Below the pieces are notes generated by a model that saw nothing but the letters and a program-made list of their open reading frames with translations, did no database searches and was not told where the DNA came from. This document shows positions 53,333 to 63,189 of a stretch of DNA of 64,000 nt, one piece after another. This stretch comes from Pelagibacteraceae bacterium AG-426-E17 (GTDB taxonomy: Bacteria; Pseudomonadota; Alphaproteobacteria; Pelagibacterales; Pelagibacteraceae). The stretch's first letter is position 1. Every line of letters starts with the position of its first letter. The stretch covers positions 1-64,000 of the forward strand of contig QCNP01000001.1 in NCBI GenBank assembly GCA_003210095.1, read 5' to 3'. A program made the translations under genes and the position numbers.

Positions 53333-53760
53333 TTTTTTTTAATATTAAAATCAATTCCATATTCTGATCTTGGTCCTTTCCTTAGTCCAAATGGTCCTGA
53401 GATAAAAAGTGTTAAAGGTTTTGTTCCAGGTTTTAAATCAACTCTATGATGAGTATTAGCAGATCTAAATCCTATGTAACCAGGTGGTCTCCAATGTCTA
53501 CCGCTTTTAAGAGTTTCCCAATAACCATCTCTTAGAATAATAGTTATAAAAGGGAATAAGTGATTGTGTACCCCTTCACCATGGTCATCGGCAAGCATTT
53601 CGTGTATTAAAATATTAAATGGAAACCATTTAGGTCTGTGCCTAAAAATTAAATAATATCTATTCATCCATGGTTTTGCTTCATTAAATTTTGGATGAGA
53701 AGGTCCTCTGTCTAATACAACTTTTTTACGCCCAATTTTTTCTAAAAATTTTAAAATCAT
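53329..53760 (-). CDS. Cupin-like protein
   Basis: A 143-residue protein with HEMLADDHGEGVHNHLFPF (cupin-motif-1-like His cluster), ITIILRDGYWE, and SANTHHRVDLKPGTKPLTLF (cupin-motif-2-like His). A metal-binding beta-barrel is likely; function unknown. It overlaps yjbQ (4 bp) and the BamB-like gene (1 bp), so it is in the aconitase operon. Confidence 0.7.
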   Translation of the reverse strand: MILKFLEKIGRKKVVLDRGPSHPKFNEAKPWMNRYYLIFRHRPKWFPFNILIHEMLADDHGEGVHNHLFPFITIILRDGYWETLKSGRHWRPPGYIGFRSANTHHRVDLKPGTKPLTLFISGPFGLRKGPRSEYGIDFNIKKK

Positions 53761-55046
53761 TAATTCATTTTAATTATTGAATTATCTTTTGCTATATATA
53801 ATTTTCCTTTAAAAAATACTGGTCTTTGAATTTTTTCTTTATCCAATTTTAAAATTTTATCTATTTTAGAATCTTTAAAATTAATAATAAAAAGTCTACC
53901 ATTGTTAGTAGTAAGATAAAGATTTAATGAACCAATTATAAAACCTGATGGTAAATATTCCTTTCTCTTTTTTTGTTTTATATTTTTTAAAATATCATTT
54001 ATTCTCAAAATATTCCCATTATTTTTATCTAATACAACTAATAACCCTTCATTAGTAACGGTCACTATATAATTTGATATGGTCACTGGTCTTAACTCTG
54101 AATTAATTTCTTGTTTCCACTTCAAAATCCCAGTTTGCATATCTATTGCAAAAAACTCATTTTTGTTGTTTGAGAAAAATAATGTTTCTCCATCTGATAT
54201 TAAGTCTGAAGTTCTTAAGGTAATGTTAGTTGAAAATTCAATATTTTGAGTTGGTGTTTGCCATATAATTTCTCCTGTTTCAAAATCAACAGCAGTTATA
54301 TCGCCTATGGAATTTGTAAAGTATACTGTGTTTTTATCTATTATTATAGATTGTTTTTTTTGTGAACTTACTATTGTCAAATCAGTTGGTACCGACCAAA
54401 TAGTTTTACCATCTTTAATAGAAAAACATCTTAAAGTATTTTCTAAATCTACAACAAAAACCTTTCCATTTTTAATTTTAATTTGTGAGTTAAAGGAGGA
54501 TGAATGTTTTTTTTTCCATTTTAAATCACCTGTAAAATCATCTACCACATAATAATTAGCTGCAGTATCAGCTACAAAAATATTGTTATTTTCAGATGCT
54601 AGAAAAAGAATAGGTTGTGATTTTTTATCAGATTTAGAGTAATAATTTTTTTTCCATAAAACTTTTGATAATTCATTAAATTTAATTAATGTACCTTTGT
54701 CATCAAAGAAAATTAGACTATTATTACTTATTAGAAGCTCTGGTTCAAAGCTTGAAAATTTTTCAATTCTATTAAATTTATATTTTGATAAATTTTCATT
54801 AAAACTAAGAAAATTAACAAAGCCGTCATTATTAGATAAATTATCAAATTTATATTTTTTTACTTTTGGCAGAGTAATTTTCAGCTGTTGATTAAATTCT
54901 GATTCATTTGGCTTTTTGCTTTTGAATAATACTTTAGACACAGAATTGTCTACGTTTGCTTTTTTGGTCTCACTCCAAAATTTTGAGTTTGGATTTAAAG
55001 AACAACCATATAAAAATAAAAAAATAAGAATAAAATATTTACTCAC
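53760..55046 (-). CDS. bamB: PQQ-like beta-propeller lipoprotein, BamB-like
   Basis: A 428-residue protein with a lipoprotein signal (FILIFLFLYGCSLNPNSKFW, lipobox LYGC) and then repeated propeller blades (KWKKKHSSSFNS, TIWSVPTDLT, EIIWQTPTQNI, ILKWKQEINS). BamB supports outer-membrane protein assembly. It is preceded by an 8-bp overlapping YfgM-like gene, the normal yfgM-bamB order. bamA is not in the window. Confidence 0.85.
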   Translation of the reverse strand: MSKYFILIFLFLYGCSLNPNSKFWSETKKANVDNSVSKVLFKSKKPNESEFNQQLKITLPKVKKYKFDNLSNNDGFVNFLSFNENLSKYKFNRIEKFSSFEPELLISNNSLIFFDDKGTLIKFNELSKVLWKKNYYSKSDKKSQPILFLASENNNIFVADTAANYYVVDDFTGDLKWKKKHSSSFNSQIKIKNGKVFVVDLENTLRCFSIKDGKTIWSVPTDLTIVSSQKKQSIIIDKNTVYFTNSIGDITAVDFETGEIIWQTPTQNIEFSTNITLRTSDLISDGETLFFSNNKNEFFAIDMQTGILKWKQEINSELRPVTISNYIVTVTNEGLLVVLDKNNGNILRINDILKNIKQKKRKEYLPSGFIIGSLNLYLTTNNGRLFIINFKDSKIDKILKLDKEKIQRPVFFKGKLYIAKDNSIIKMN

Positions 55047-55680
55047 TAAACTCTCTACTTAGTTTTTTTTGCACATCCTGCTTTATGCTTTGATTTAAAT
55101 TTTCTATCTCACTCACTTTTGTAAAAAATTCTTTTGATTTAATTAATTCTTTTTTATCTAAGTAAAATTCAGCCATAAGAAGTAAGCCGTGAGCTTTCCA
55201 TACTGAATCTGAATTTATAACAGGGTTTAAAGTTTCTAACATTTGATTTTCAGTAAAGTTATCTAAATTAAATAAAGCCTTTTTGAAAATAATTAAATGT
55301 TTTTTCTCATTTGATTGTTTAATTGAAATTATTTTATCAAATAAAAGGTTAATATCATTTTGACTATTAATATAATTATTGTCTAACAAATAATAAAGCG
55401 CTAGAGGTGAATATACTTTATCTTTCTTATCTATTATAAACTTTAAATTCTCTATGATATATGGATTGGTGTAGTTTTTATTATTAATAATTATATCGTT
55501 ATATTTTTTTGCTAAAGTATATCTTTTATTTTTTTTAAGACTTTCGTAGATAAAAAAAGATAATAAAATTAATAAAAAAATAGAAATAATAAATAATAGC
55601 TTTTTAAAATTTTTTTTAAAAAAATTTTTAATATATTCATTTCTGGTATTTTGATTGATTATTGAAATATCTTCATCCAT
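55039..55680 (-). CDS. YfgM-like tetratricopeptide membrane protein
   Basis: A 213-residue protein: cytoplasmic N-terminus, one transmembrane helix (LLFIISIFLLILLSFFIYES, residues about 28-47), then a TPR-like helical region (for example WKAHGLLLMAEFYLDKKEL). YfgM helps periplasmic chaperone traffic. It lies between acnA (1 bp gap) and the BamB-like gene (8 bp overlap). Confidence 0.78.
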   Translation of the reverse strand: MDEDISIINQNTRNEYIKNFFKKNFKKLLFIISIFLLILLSFFIYESLKKNKRYTLAKKYNDIIINNKNYTNPYIIENLKFIIDKKDKVYSPLALYYLLDNNYINSQNDINLLFDKIISIKQSNEKKHLIIFKKALFNLDNFTENQMLETLNPVINSDSVWKAHGLLLMAEFYLDKKELIKSKEFFTKVSEIENLNQSIKQDVQKKLSREFSE

Positions 55681-55681
55681 T

Positions 55682-58351
55682 TTAGATCATGTTTCTTAAA
55701 ACATATTGTAATATTCCACCATGCTTAAAGTATTCAAGCTCATTATGGGTATCAATTCTAGATAGCATTTTAATTTTCTTTGTGTCTCCGTTAAGATATT
55801 TAAATTCTACAGTTACTTTATCCCCGGGTTTAAGTCCCTCTTCGATTCCATAAATTGATATTAATTCAGATCCTTTTAACTGTAATTCCAATCTGTTAAT
55901 ATCATCAATAAATTGCAAAGGTAATATTCCCATTCCAATTAAATTTGATCTATGTATTCTCTCAAAACTCTCTGCCAAAACAGATTTGATTCCTAGTAAT
56001 TTTGTACCTTTAGCGGCCCAGTCTCTTGATGAACCGGTTCCATACTCTTTACCACCAATAACTACTAAATCCGTTCCTCTTTTTTTATATTCAACTACTG
56101 CATCATAAATTGGCATAACTTTTTCCTCTGGATAAAGTTTTGTAAATCCACCTTCTGTGCCAGGTGCCATCTCATTTTTAATCCTTATATTTGCAAAAGT
56201 ACCTCTCATCATAACTTCATGATTTCCTCTTCTCGAACCATATGAATTAAAATCTTTTTGAAGCACTTGATTTTTCATGAAATATTCGCCTGTAGGACTT
56301 TCTTTTTGTATAGATCCTGCGGGTGATATATGATCTGTTGTGATCATATCACCTAATATCAAAAGTGGTCTTGCGTTTTCAATATTTTTAAATTTTTCTG
56401 GAGTATCTTTAATGTTTTCAAAAAAAGGAGGTTTTTTGACATACGTGGAATTAATATCCCAATTATAAATACTACTATCATCTGTTTTTATTTTCTGCCA
56501 TTGCTCAGGTCCCTTAGAGATATTTGAGTATCTTTTAACAAACATACTTGGGTTTAAAGATTTTTTTAATGTATCCTCAATTTCTTTATTTGAGGGCCAA
56601 ATATCTTTTAAATATACGTCATTTCCATCGGATGATTTTCCTAATGGATCTTTATAGAGGTCTATATTCATATCTCCTGCCAGTGCATAAGCGACAACTA
56701 ATGGAGGGGATGCCAAATAATTAGCTTTGATTAAAGGAGATATTCTTCCCTCAAAATTTCTATTACCGGAAAGAACTGAAACTGCATACAAATTATTTTT
56801 GCTTACTGCCTCAGATATATTATCTGCTAGCGGTCCAGAATTTCCGATACAGGTAGTGCAGCCATAACCAACTAAATTAAAACCTAATTTATCAAGATGA
56901 ATGTTAAGTCCAGCTCTTTCTAGGTAATCTGTTACTACTTGAGAGCCTGGCGCAAGGGATGTCTTTACCCAAGGTTTTGAGTTTAAACCAAGATCACAGG
57001 CTTTTTTTGCTAAAAGTCCTGCTCCTATAAGTACATTTGGGTTTGAAGTATTTGTACAAGACGTTATTGCAGCTATTAAAATTGAACCATCTTTAATACT
57101 AAAATCAGTATTTTTAACATTTACTTCTACAACGTCATTTCTTCCTGTATTTTTTTTAAAATTTTCATTAAAATTTTTTGATGAATTAGTAAGAAGAACT
57201 TTATCTTGAGGTCTTTTAGGGCCAGATATTGTAGGCACAACTGTGGACATGTCTAGGTTTAATGTATCGCTAAATACTATATCATCACTTGCCCAAAGGC
57301 CCTGTTCGATTGCATAATTTTTTACTATCTCTATTTGATTTTTATCTCTGCCTGAAAATTCTAAATACTTTAATGTTTCATCATCAATTGGAAAAAATCC
57401 ACAAGTTGCTCCATATTCTGGCGCCATGTTAGCTATTGTAGCTCTATCAGCTAAAGTTAAATTTTTTAAACCTTCTCCATAAAATTCAACAAACTTTCCA
57501 ACAACACCTTTATCTCTTAACATTTTTACGACAGTAAGAACTAAATCTGTTGCTGTTGTGCCCTCTGGAAGTTTATTTTTTAACTCAAATCCAACGACTT
57601 GTGGTATTAACATTGAAATAGGTTGACCCAACATACCAGCCTCTGCCTCTATACCTCCAACACCCCAGCCTAAAACTGACAGACCATTTACCATTGTTGT
57701 ATGACTATCAGTACCTACAAGTGTATCGGGAAATATATATTTTTTATTATCAAATTTTTCCATCCAAACAACTTTAGATAGATACTCTAAGTTTACTTGA
57801 TGGCATATACCTGTTCCTGGAGGAACAATCCTAAAATTATTAAATGCTTGTTGGCCCCATTTTAAAAAAGAATATCTTTCAGCATTTCTTTGAAATTCTA
57901 TTTCAACATTCTCTTTAAGAGAGTTTAAAGTAGAGTATTTATCAACTTGAACTGAGTGATCTATTACAAGATCCACTGAGGATAACGGATTAATTTTGTT
58001 TGGGTCTTTATTTTTTTCTTTAACAGCTTCTCTCATAGCGGCTAAATCAGCTACAGCTGGTATTCCGGTATAATCTTGTAGAAGAACTCTTGCGGGTCTA
58101 TAAGCTATTTCAGTGTCAGATTTTTTATTTTTTAGCCAATCTTGCAAAGCCAAAATTTGAGACCTTGTTACAGATTTACCATCCTCATATCTTAAGAGAT
58201 TTTCGAGAAGAACTTTTAGAGATTTTGGTAACTTAGATATACCATCTAAACCGTTTTTTTCAGCTAAATTGAATGAATAATAATGGTAATCATTATTATT
58301 TATATTAATAGTTGTTAAAGATTTAAAAGAGTTTTTATTACCTGGTTTCAT
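55682..58351 (-). CDS. acnA: Aconitate hydratase A
   Basis: An 889-residue AcnA/IRP1-type aconitase: VGTDSHTTMVNGLSVLGWG, the cluster Cys regions ITSCTNTSNPNVLIGAGLL and VGYGCTTCIGNSGPL, and the C-terminal swivel domain with GGKEYGTGSSRDWAAKGT. It isomerises citrate to isocitrate for the TCA cycle and supplies isocitrate lyase. It is first in an operon acnA-yfgM-like-bamB-like-cupin-yjbQ. The 84-bp gap to the CsaA gene holds its promoter. Confidence 0.97.
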   Translation of the reverse strand: MKPGNKNSFKSLTTININNNDYHYYSFNLAEKNGLDGISKLPKSLKVLLENLLRYEDGKSVTRSQILALQDWLKNKKSDTEIAYRPARVLLQDYTGIPAVADLAAMREAVKEKNKDPNKINPLSSVDLVIDHSVQVDKYSTLNSLKENVEIEFQRNAERYSFLKWGQQAFNNFRIVPPGTGICHQVNLEYLSKVVWMEKFDNKKYIFPDTLVGTDSHTTMVNGLSVLGWGVGGIEAEAGMLGQPISMLIPQVVGFELKNKLPEGTTATDLVLTVVKMLRDKGVVGKFVEFYGEGLKNLTLADRATIANMAPEYGATCGFFPIDDETLKYLEFSGRDKNQIEIVKNYAIEQGLWASDDIVFSDTLNLDMSTVVPTISGPKRPQDKVLLTNSSKNFNENFKKNTGRNDVVEVNVKNTDFSIKDGSILIAAITSCTNTSNPNVLIGAGLLAKKACDLGLNSKPWVKTSLAPGSQVVTDYLERAGLNIHLDKLGFNLVGYGCTTCIGNSGPLADNISEAVSKNNLYAVSVLSGNRNFEGRISPLIKANYLASPPLVVAYALAGDMNIDLYKDPLGKSSDGNDVYLKDIWPSNKEIEDTLKKSLNPSMFVKRYSNISKGPEQWQKIKTDDSSIYNWDINSTYVKKPPFFENIKDTPEKFKNIENARPLLILGDMITTDHISPAGSIQKESPTGEYFMKNQVLQKDFNSYGSRRGNHEVMMRGTFANIRIKNEMAPGTEGGFTKLYPEEKVMPIYDAVVEYKKRGTDLVVIGGKEYGTGSSRDWAAKGTKLLGIKSVLAESFERIHRSNLIGMGILPLQFIDDINRLELQLKGSELISIYGIEEGLKPGDKVTVEFKYLNGDTKKIKMLSRIDTHNELEYFKHGGILQYVLRNMI

Positions 58352-58435
58352 ATATATAATGTTTCAAATCGAAATCGATTTATCACAATTAATCAATTTA
58401 ATAAAACTATCATTTGTCGCAAAGTTACTTAATAT

Positions 58436-58777
58436 TTAAGCAATCGGTAATCCATTTTCAGTTTTTTGAGATGGATGCAATAAAACCACTTTACCCTCTG
58501 AGTCGATTGCTCCAAGTATTAAAATTTGGGATACAACACCTGCTATATTTTTTTCAGCAAAGTTACAGACACCTATTATTTGTTTATTCATTAAGTTTTC
58601 TTCATTATAGTAATGAGTAATTTGGGCAGAAGATTGTTTAATTCCTATATCTTTTCCAAAATCTACCTCAACAACAAGAGAGGGTTTCCTTGCTTTTTCA
58701 TTTTTTTTGACTGAAATAACTGTGCCTATTCTGATATCTATTTTATCAAATACATCATACGTTATTTGTTCTTTCAT
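58436..58777 (-). CDS. csaA: CsaA-like tRNA-binding domain protein
   Basis: A 113-residue OB-fold protein of the EMAPII/Trbp111 type: FDKIDIRIGTVISVKKNEKA, LVVEVDFGKDIGIKQSSAQI and NKQIIGVCNFAEKNIAGVVS. Such proteins bind tRNA structure and may act as chaperones. It is divergent from the ArgE-like gene across a 27-bp gap. Confidence 0.88.
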   Translation of the reverse strand: MKEQITYDVFDKIDIRIGTVISVKKNEKARKPSLVVEVDFGKDIGIKQSSAQITHYYNEENLMNKQIIGVCNFAEKNIAGVVSQILILGAIDSEGKVVLLHPSQKTENGLPIA

Positions 58778-58804
58778 AAAATTAATATATAATTAATTTT
58801 GTAT

Positions 58805-59995
58805 ATGAGTACAGAAAATAATTTAGACAAAACATTTAACAATTCTATTAAAATACTCTCAGATCTCATAGCTTTTAAATCTATTTCAGGTGAGGATAAT
58901 AATTCTATAGTAAATTATTGTGAAAAAATTTTAAGTGATTTGGGTGCAGAATCTTTTAAAATTTTTGACTCTGAAAAAAAAAGGGTAAATCTTTTTTCTA
59001 CTTTTAAATCTAAAACTAAAAATAGAAAAAAACCTATTATTTTATCTGGTCATACTGATGTGGTGCCAGTGTCAAAAGGATGGTCTACAGATCCTTTTAA
59101 GGCAACTATTAAAAATGAAAAATTATATGGAAGGGGTTCATGTGATATGAAGGGATTTCTTGCATGCTTATTAGCTTATGCTCCAATTTTTTCAAATTCA
59201 AATATTGATAGAGATCTTCATTTTTCTTTTACTTTTGATGAAGAAACTGCATGTCAAGGTGCTCCATTGTTAATTAAGGAATTAAAAAAAAGAAATATAA
59301 AAAACGCAATTTGCGTAGTTGGTGAACCTACAAATATGAAAATCATAGACGCTCACAAAGGATGCTATGAATATACTACTCATTTTTATGGTTTAGCAGG
59401 ACATGGTTCACAACCTGACAAGGGAGTAAATGCTGTAGAGTACGCATCAAAATTTATCCAAAAACTTTTAGAAATAAGAGAATTTTTAAAAAGAAATCCA
59501 CCAAAAAACTCAATCTTTAATCCCCCTTACACAACTCTGCAAATTGGAGGTATATCCGGAGGCATAGCAAGAAATGTTATTGCAGATAAATGTAATGTTG
59601 ATTGGGAGTTAAGACCTGTTGTTAAAAAAGATGGTGAATTTGTAAATGATGAGATTGAAAAATTTATAAAAGATAAATTACTTCCAGAAATGAGAAAAAT
59701 TTATCCTAACTCTAAGATTGAAAAAGAAATTATTGGAGAAATTGTTGGTTTTAATCGAGAAGAAAAATCAGACGCGTGTGAACTTGTTTCAAGTATAACA
59801 GGTGATAATTCAAGAAATGTTGTTTCTTTTGGTACAGAAGCTGGATTATTTCAAGAGATTGGAATAAGTACAGTTGTTTGTGGACCAGGATCTATTGAAC
59901 AAGCTCATAAGATCGACGAATTCATTGAATTAAATGAAATAAAAAAATGTATTAAATTTCTTGATGGACTAAAAAAAAAGTCTGAATTAAATTAA
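58805..59995 (+). CDS. argE: Acetylornithine deacetylase-like M20 metallopeptidase
   Basis: A 396-residue M20 enzyme: ILSGHTDVVPVSKGWSTDPF (first metal His), GRGSCDMKGFLACLLAYAP, TFDEETACQGAPLL (catalytic Glu), HGSQPDKGVNAVEYASKF, and PVVKKDGEFVNDEIEKF; the final HKIDEFIEL is typical. Acetylornithine is the usual substrate, but N-acyl amino acids are possible. ATG 58805 is chosen over TTG 58799. It overlaps the aldehyde dehydrogenase gene by 4 bp. Confidence 0.88.
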   Translation: MSTENNLDKTFNNSIKILSDLIAFKSISGEDNNSIVNYCEKILSDLGAESFKIFDSEKKRVNLFSTFKSKTKNRKKPIILSGHTDVVPVSKGWSTDPFKATIKNEKLYGRGSCDMKGFLACLLAYAPIFSNSNIDRDLHFSFTFDEETACQGAPLLIKELKKRNIKNAICVVGEPTNMKIIDAHKGCYEYTTHFYGLAGHGSQPDKGVNAVEYASKFIQKLLEIREFLKRNPPKNSIFNPPYTTLQIGGISGGIARNVIADKCNVDWELRPVVKKDGEFVNDEIEKFIKDKLLPEMRKIYPNSKIEKEIIGEIVGFNREEKSDACELVSSITGDNSRNVVSFGTEAGLFQEIGISTVVCGPGSIEQAHKIDEFIELNEIKKCIKFLDGLKKKSELN

Positions 59996-61422
59996 AGACC
60001 GCCAACTGCTTTAACTTCCAAAAATTCAATAAGACCTTCTTTGCCAGCTTCTCTTCCAATACCTGAATGCTTATATCCTCCAAATGGAGAATCTGCTGAT
60101 ATACCTGCTCCATTTATATCTACCATTCCTGATCTTAATTTCCTTGCAACTCGGCTGGCTTTTTCTTTGTCTTGTGTTTGAATGTAATTTGCTAAACCAT
60201 AATTTGTATCATTTGCAATTTCAATTGCCTCCTCCTCAGTTTCAAAAGGTATAATTGACAATACAGGTCCAAATATTTCGGTTCTAGCAATTTCCATATT
60301 ATTATTAACATCTGCAAAAGCTGTAGGTTTAACATAATAACCTTTATTGAAACCTTCAGGTTTACCTATTCCTCCAGCTACCAGTTTAGCTCCCTCTTCA
60401 ATTCCTTTTTGAATGAGTTTTTGAATTTTTTCAAATTGTTGGTTAGAAACTACCGGACCAATATGATTACCATCTTTACTTGGATCTCCTACTTTAAGCT
60501 CAGAGGTATATTTTTTTACTCTTTCAATTGCTTCTGAGTAAATAGATTTCTCTACAAGCATTCTAGTTGGAGCATTACACGATTGACCTGAATTTTTAAA
60601 ACATCTCGAGGCACCTTTTTCAATTGCATCAGACTTAGCATCTTTAAATATAATATTTGCACCTTTGCCACCAAGCTCTAGGCTTATTCTTTTAAAATCT
60701 TTAGCAGCATTTTGTGAAATTAGGGCTCCTGCTCTTGTTGAACCAGTAAATGAGATCATGTCAACATCTGGGTGGCTAGTTAATGCCTCTCCAGTTATTG
60801 AACCATCGCCATTGACTAAATTAAAAACACCTTTAGGAAATTTAACCTCATGAATTATATCAGCAAGAATCATTGAAGATAATGGGGCTATTTCAGATGG
60901 TTTCAAAATCATTGTGCACCCTGAGGCTAAAGCGGGAATAACCTTTAAACAAACTTGATTCATAGGCCAATTCCAAGGAGTAATTAAAGCGCATACTCCT
61001 TTCGGTTCATAAATTATTTTCTGATTTTGTAATTGATCACTAACTGGTTTATCGAATTTAAATTCTTTTAAATGTCTTATAAAAGTTTTAATATGTGCAG
61101 CCCCTGCACCTACCTGGAGTTTTGAGGCAAATTCTTTTGGTGCTCCCATCTCAAGTGTTATGGCATCTGCAAACTCATTCCACCTTTTTTTGTATAACGT
61201 GTAAAGATTTTCCAATAAATCTAATTTTTCCTCCTTTGATGCAAATGCCCAGGTTTTAAAAGCTTGTTTTGCTGCTAATACCGCGTAGTCAACATCTTTT
61301 TTATTTCCTAATGAAATGACTGTGCAAGGTTTTTCTGTAGCAGGATTAATTACTTCTATGTGGTTTTGACTAGATGGTTTTACCCATTCTCCGTTTATAT
61401 AAAAATTTTTTTTATCTAACAT
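59992..61422 (-). CDS. Aldehyde dehydrogenase family protein
   Basis: A 476-residue ALDH: ITPWNWPMNQVCLKVIPALA, the NAD loop SFTGSTRAGALISQNAAKD, LELGGKGANIIF and the catalytic NSGQSCNAPTRMLV (Cys in GQSC). The closest generic match is ALDH family 7/16-type NAD enzymes; the substrate is unknown. ATG 61420-61422 is chosen because MLDKKNFYINGEW is a usual ALDH N-terminus; a TTG at 61455 would overlap the agmatinase gene by 14 bp. Being downstream of an agmatinase-type gene, it may oxidise an amino- or guanidino-aldehyde. Confidence 0.88.
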   Translation of the reverse strand: MLDKKNFYINGEWVKPSSQNHIEVINPATEKPCTVISLGNKKDVDYAVLAAKQAFKTWAFASKEEKLDLLENLYTLYKKRWNEFADAITLEMGAPKEFASKLQVGAGAAHIKTFIRHLKEFKFDKPVSDQLQNQKIIYEPKGVCALITPWNWPMNQVCLKVIPALASGCTMILKPSEIAPLSSMILADIIHEVKFPKGVFNLVNGDGSITGEALTSHPDVDMISFTGSTRAGALISQNAAKDFKRISLELGGKGANIIFKDAKSDAIEKGASRCFKNSGQSCNAPTRMLVEKSIYSEAIERVKKYTSELKVGDPSKDGNHIGPVVSNQQFEKIQKLIQKGIEEGAKLVAGGIGKPEGFNKGYYVKPTAFADVNNNMEIARTEIFGPVLSIIPFETEEEAIEIANDTNYGLANYIQTQDKEKASRVARKLRSGMVDINGAGISADSPFGGYKHSGIGREAGKEGLIEFLEVKAVGGL

Positions 61423-61441
61423 TTTTAAAAGTAGCTGATCA

Positions 61442-62398
61442 TTAATTTTTTGCAAATAGATTTGTGAGTTCGTAAATTATAGTTGCAGCAGCTAATGATG
61501 TTACTTCAGCGTGATCATAAGCAGGTGAAACTTCTACAACATCTGCAGAAATTAAATTTAATCCTGACAGACCTCTTAAAACACCTACTAATTCTCTAGT
61601 AGTCATTCCAGCAATTTCTGGTGTACCTGTTCCTGGTGCAAAAGCTGGATCGAGTACATCAATATCAATTGAAAGATATAACGCATTGTTTCCAACTCTT
61701 TTTCTAATTCTTTTTACTATTTTGTCTATACCATCTGTTTGAAATTCATCGCAATGAACTATTTTAAAACCAAAACTTTCATCATTTTTTAAATCATCTT
61801 TACTATATAAAGGGCCTCTAATCCCTACATGCATTGATGCATCATCAAGGAACAAACCCTCTTCTCTAGCTCTTCTAAATGGAGTTCCATGAGTAAAAGG
61901 TGCACCCATGTAAGTATCCCAAGTATCAAGATGAGCATCAAAATGTACCAAAGCAACAGGTCCCTCATTGATTTTATTTACTGCTCTTAAAAGTGGAAAA
62001 GCAATTGTATGATCTCCTCCCATACTTATAATACCGCTTGTCTGTTTTAAAAGATCTAAAGCACCATTTTCAATCTGGTGAATAGCTTCTTTTATATTAA
62101 AAGGATTACAAGTTATATCTCCAGCATCTGCTACTTGTTGAACTTTAAATGGTTCAATATCATAATTTGGATGATAATTAGTTCTTAAATGTCGAGATGC
62201 TTGTCTAATGCTTTGTGGCCCAAATCTTGCACCAGGTCTATAACTTGTTCCTGCATCAAAAGGTATTCCGACTATCGCTACATCACAATTTTCTACATCT
62301 CTAAGTTCAGGTAGTCTTGCAAAAGTACTTGGTCCTGCAAATCTTGGAACGATGGTTCCGCTCACTGGTTGAATAGTATCTTTATTTTTTTTCTTCAT
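61442..62398 (-). CDS. speB: Agmatinase-family ureohydrolase
   Basis: A 318-residue ureohydrolase: metal motifs ISMGGDHTIAFPLLRA, VHFDAHLDTWDTYMG and SIDIDVLDPAFAPGTGTPE, all intact for the binuclear Mn site. It probably cleaves agmatine to putrescine and urea; guanidinobutyrate or guanidinopropionate are alternatives within this family. It precedes the aldehyde dehydrogenase gene on the same strand, 19 bp apart by the chosen start. Confidence 0.9.
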   Translation of the reverse strand: MKKKNKDTIQPVSGTIVPRFAGPSTFARLPELRDVENCDVAIVGIPFDAGTSYRPGARFGPQSIRQASRHLRTNYHPNYDIEPFKVQQVADAGDITCNPFNIKEAIHQIENGALDLLKQTSGIISMGGDHTIAFPLLRAVNKINEGPVALVHFDAHLDTWDTYMGAPFTHGTPFRRAREEGLFLDDASMHVGIRGPLYSKDDLKNDESFGFKIVHCDEFQTDGIDKIVKRIRKRVGNNALYLSIDIDVLDPAFAPGTGTPEIAGMTTRELVGVLRGLSGLNLISADVVEVSPAYDHAEVTSLAAATIIYELTNLFAKN

Positions 62399-62449
62399 TT
62401 ATTTAATCTAACATATAATATTCGATTAAAGTATAATCTTAATTTTCCA

Positions 62450-63187
62450 ATGAGATTTAATTTTTATATAATATTACTATTATTAGTATCATTTGTAGCT
62501 AAAGCAGATCAAATTCTTGAATTAATAAAAATACCTAATTTAACCCTACATAAATTAGATAATAAAAATAATTTAGCATACTTAAAACCAACAAAAGATT
62601 TTTTTGTTGGTTCAAGCTTCAAGAACGTCAGTTGTAAAGCTAATATATCTCAAAAATTCAATAGTAAATATTTACAAGCGCAAAAAAATTTTAATAGATA
62701 TAGTAATAATTTTTTTAGAAAAATTAATTTAAAATATATTTTGCTTTGCAATGAATTAAAAATAGGTGGAATACCTGCGTTAGGATTTGCAAATCCTGAA
62801 ATGAAAACACTTATTTTAAATACAAATTCTAATTCATTGAACTTTGTAAGGGTATTACATCATGAGATTTTTCATGTAATTGAGTATAATTATAAAAATG
62901 AACTATCGAGTATTTCCTGGAATAATTTAAATTCAAATAGCTTTAAATATTCTGAATGTTCTACTTGTTCTAATAGCTATAGCTTAGATAGAATTTATAA
63001 TAGTAATGGGTTTGTGTCTGAATATGCTAAATCTACAATATCAGAAGATATGGCAGAAACTTTTTCATTTATGATGTCTGATAATTCTTTAATTTTAGAT
63101 ATGATTACCAATGACCAAATACTTAATAAAAAGGTTATGATTATAAAAAATATAATTAAAGAGATAGATGACAACCATCAATTCTAA
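62450..63187 (+). CDS. Secreted putative zinc-binding protein with an HExxH motif
   Basis: A 245-residue protein with a signal peptide (FNFYIILLLLVSFVAKADQ) and a mature part holding VLHHEIFHVIEYNYKN (HEIFH, the zincin HExxH) and the helix ISEDMAETFSFMMSD whose Glu could be the third ligand. Four Cys (two in the CSTCS segment) suggest disulfides or metal binding. Start 62450 gives a proper leader; the longer in-frame start at 62369 lies in the agmatinase gene. I do not recognise the family. Confidence 0.72.
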   Translation: MRFNFYIILLLLVSFVAKADQILELIKIPNLTLHKLDNKNNLAYLKPTKDFFVGSSFKNVSCKANISQKFNSKYLQAQKNFNRYSNNFFRKINLKYILLCNELKIGGIPALGFANPEMKTLILNTNSNSLNFVRVLHHEIFHVIEYNYKNELSSISWNNLNSNSFKYSECSTCSNSYSLDRIYNSNGFVSEYAKSTISEDMAETFSFMMSDNSLILDMITNDQILNKKVMIIKNIIKEIDDNHQF

Positions 63188-63189
63188 GA

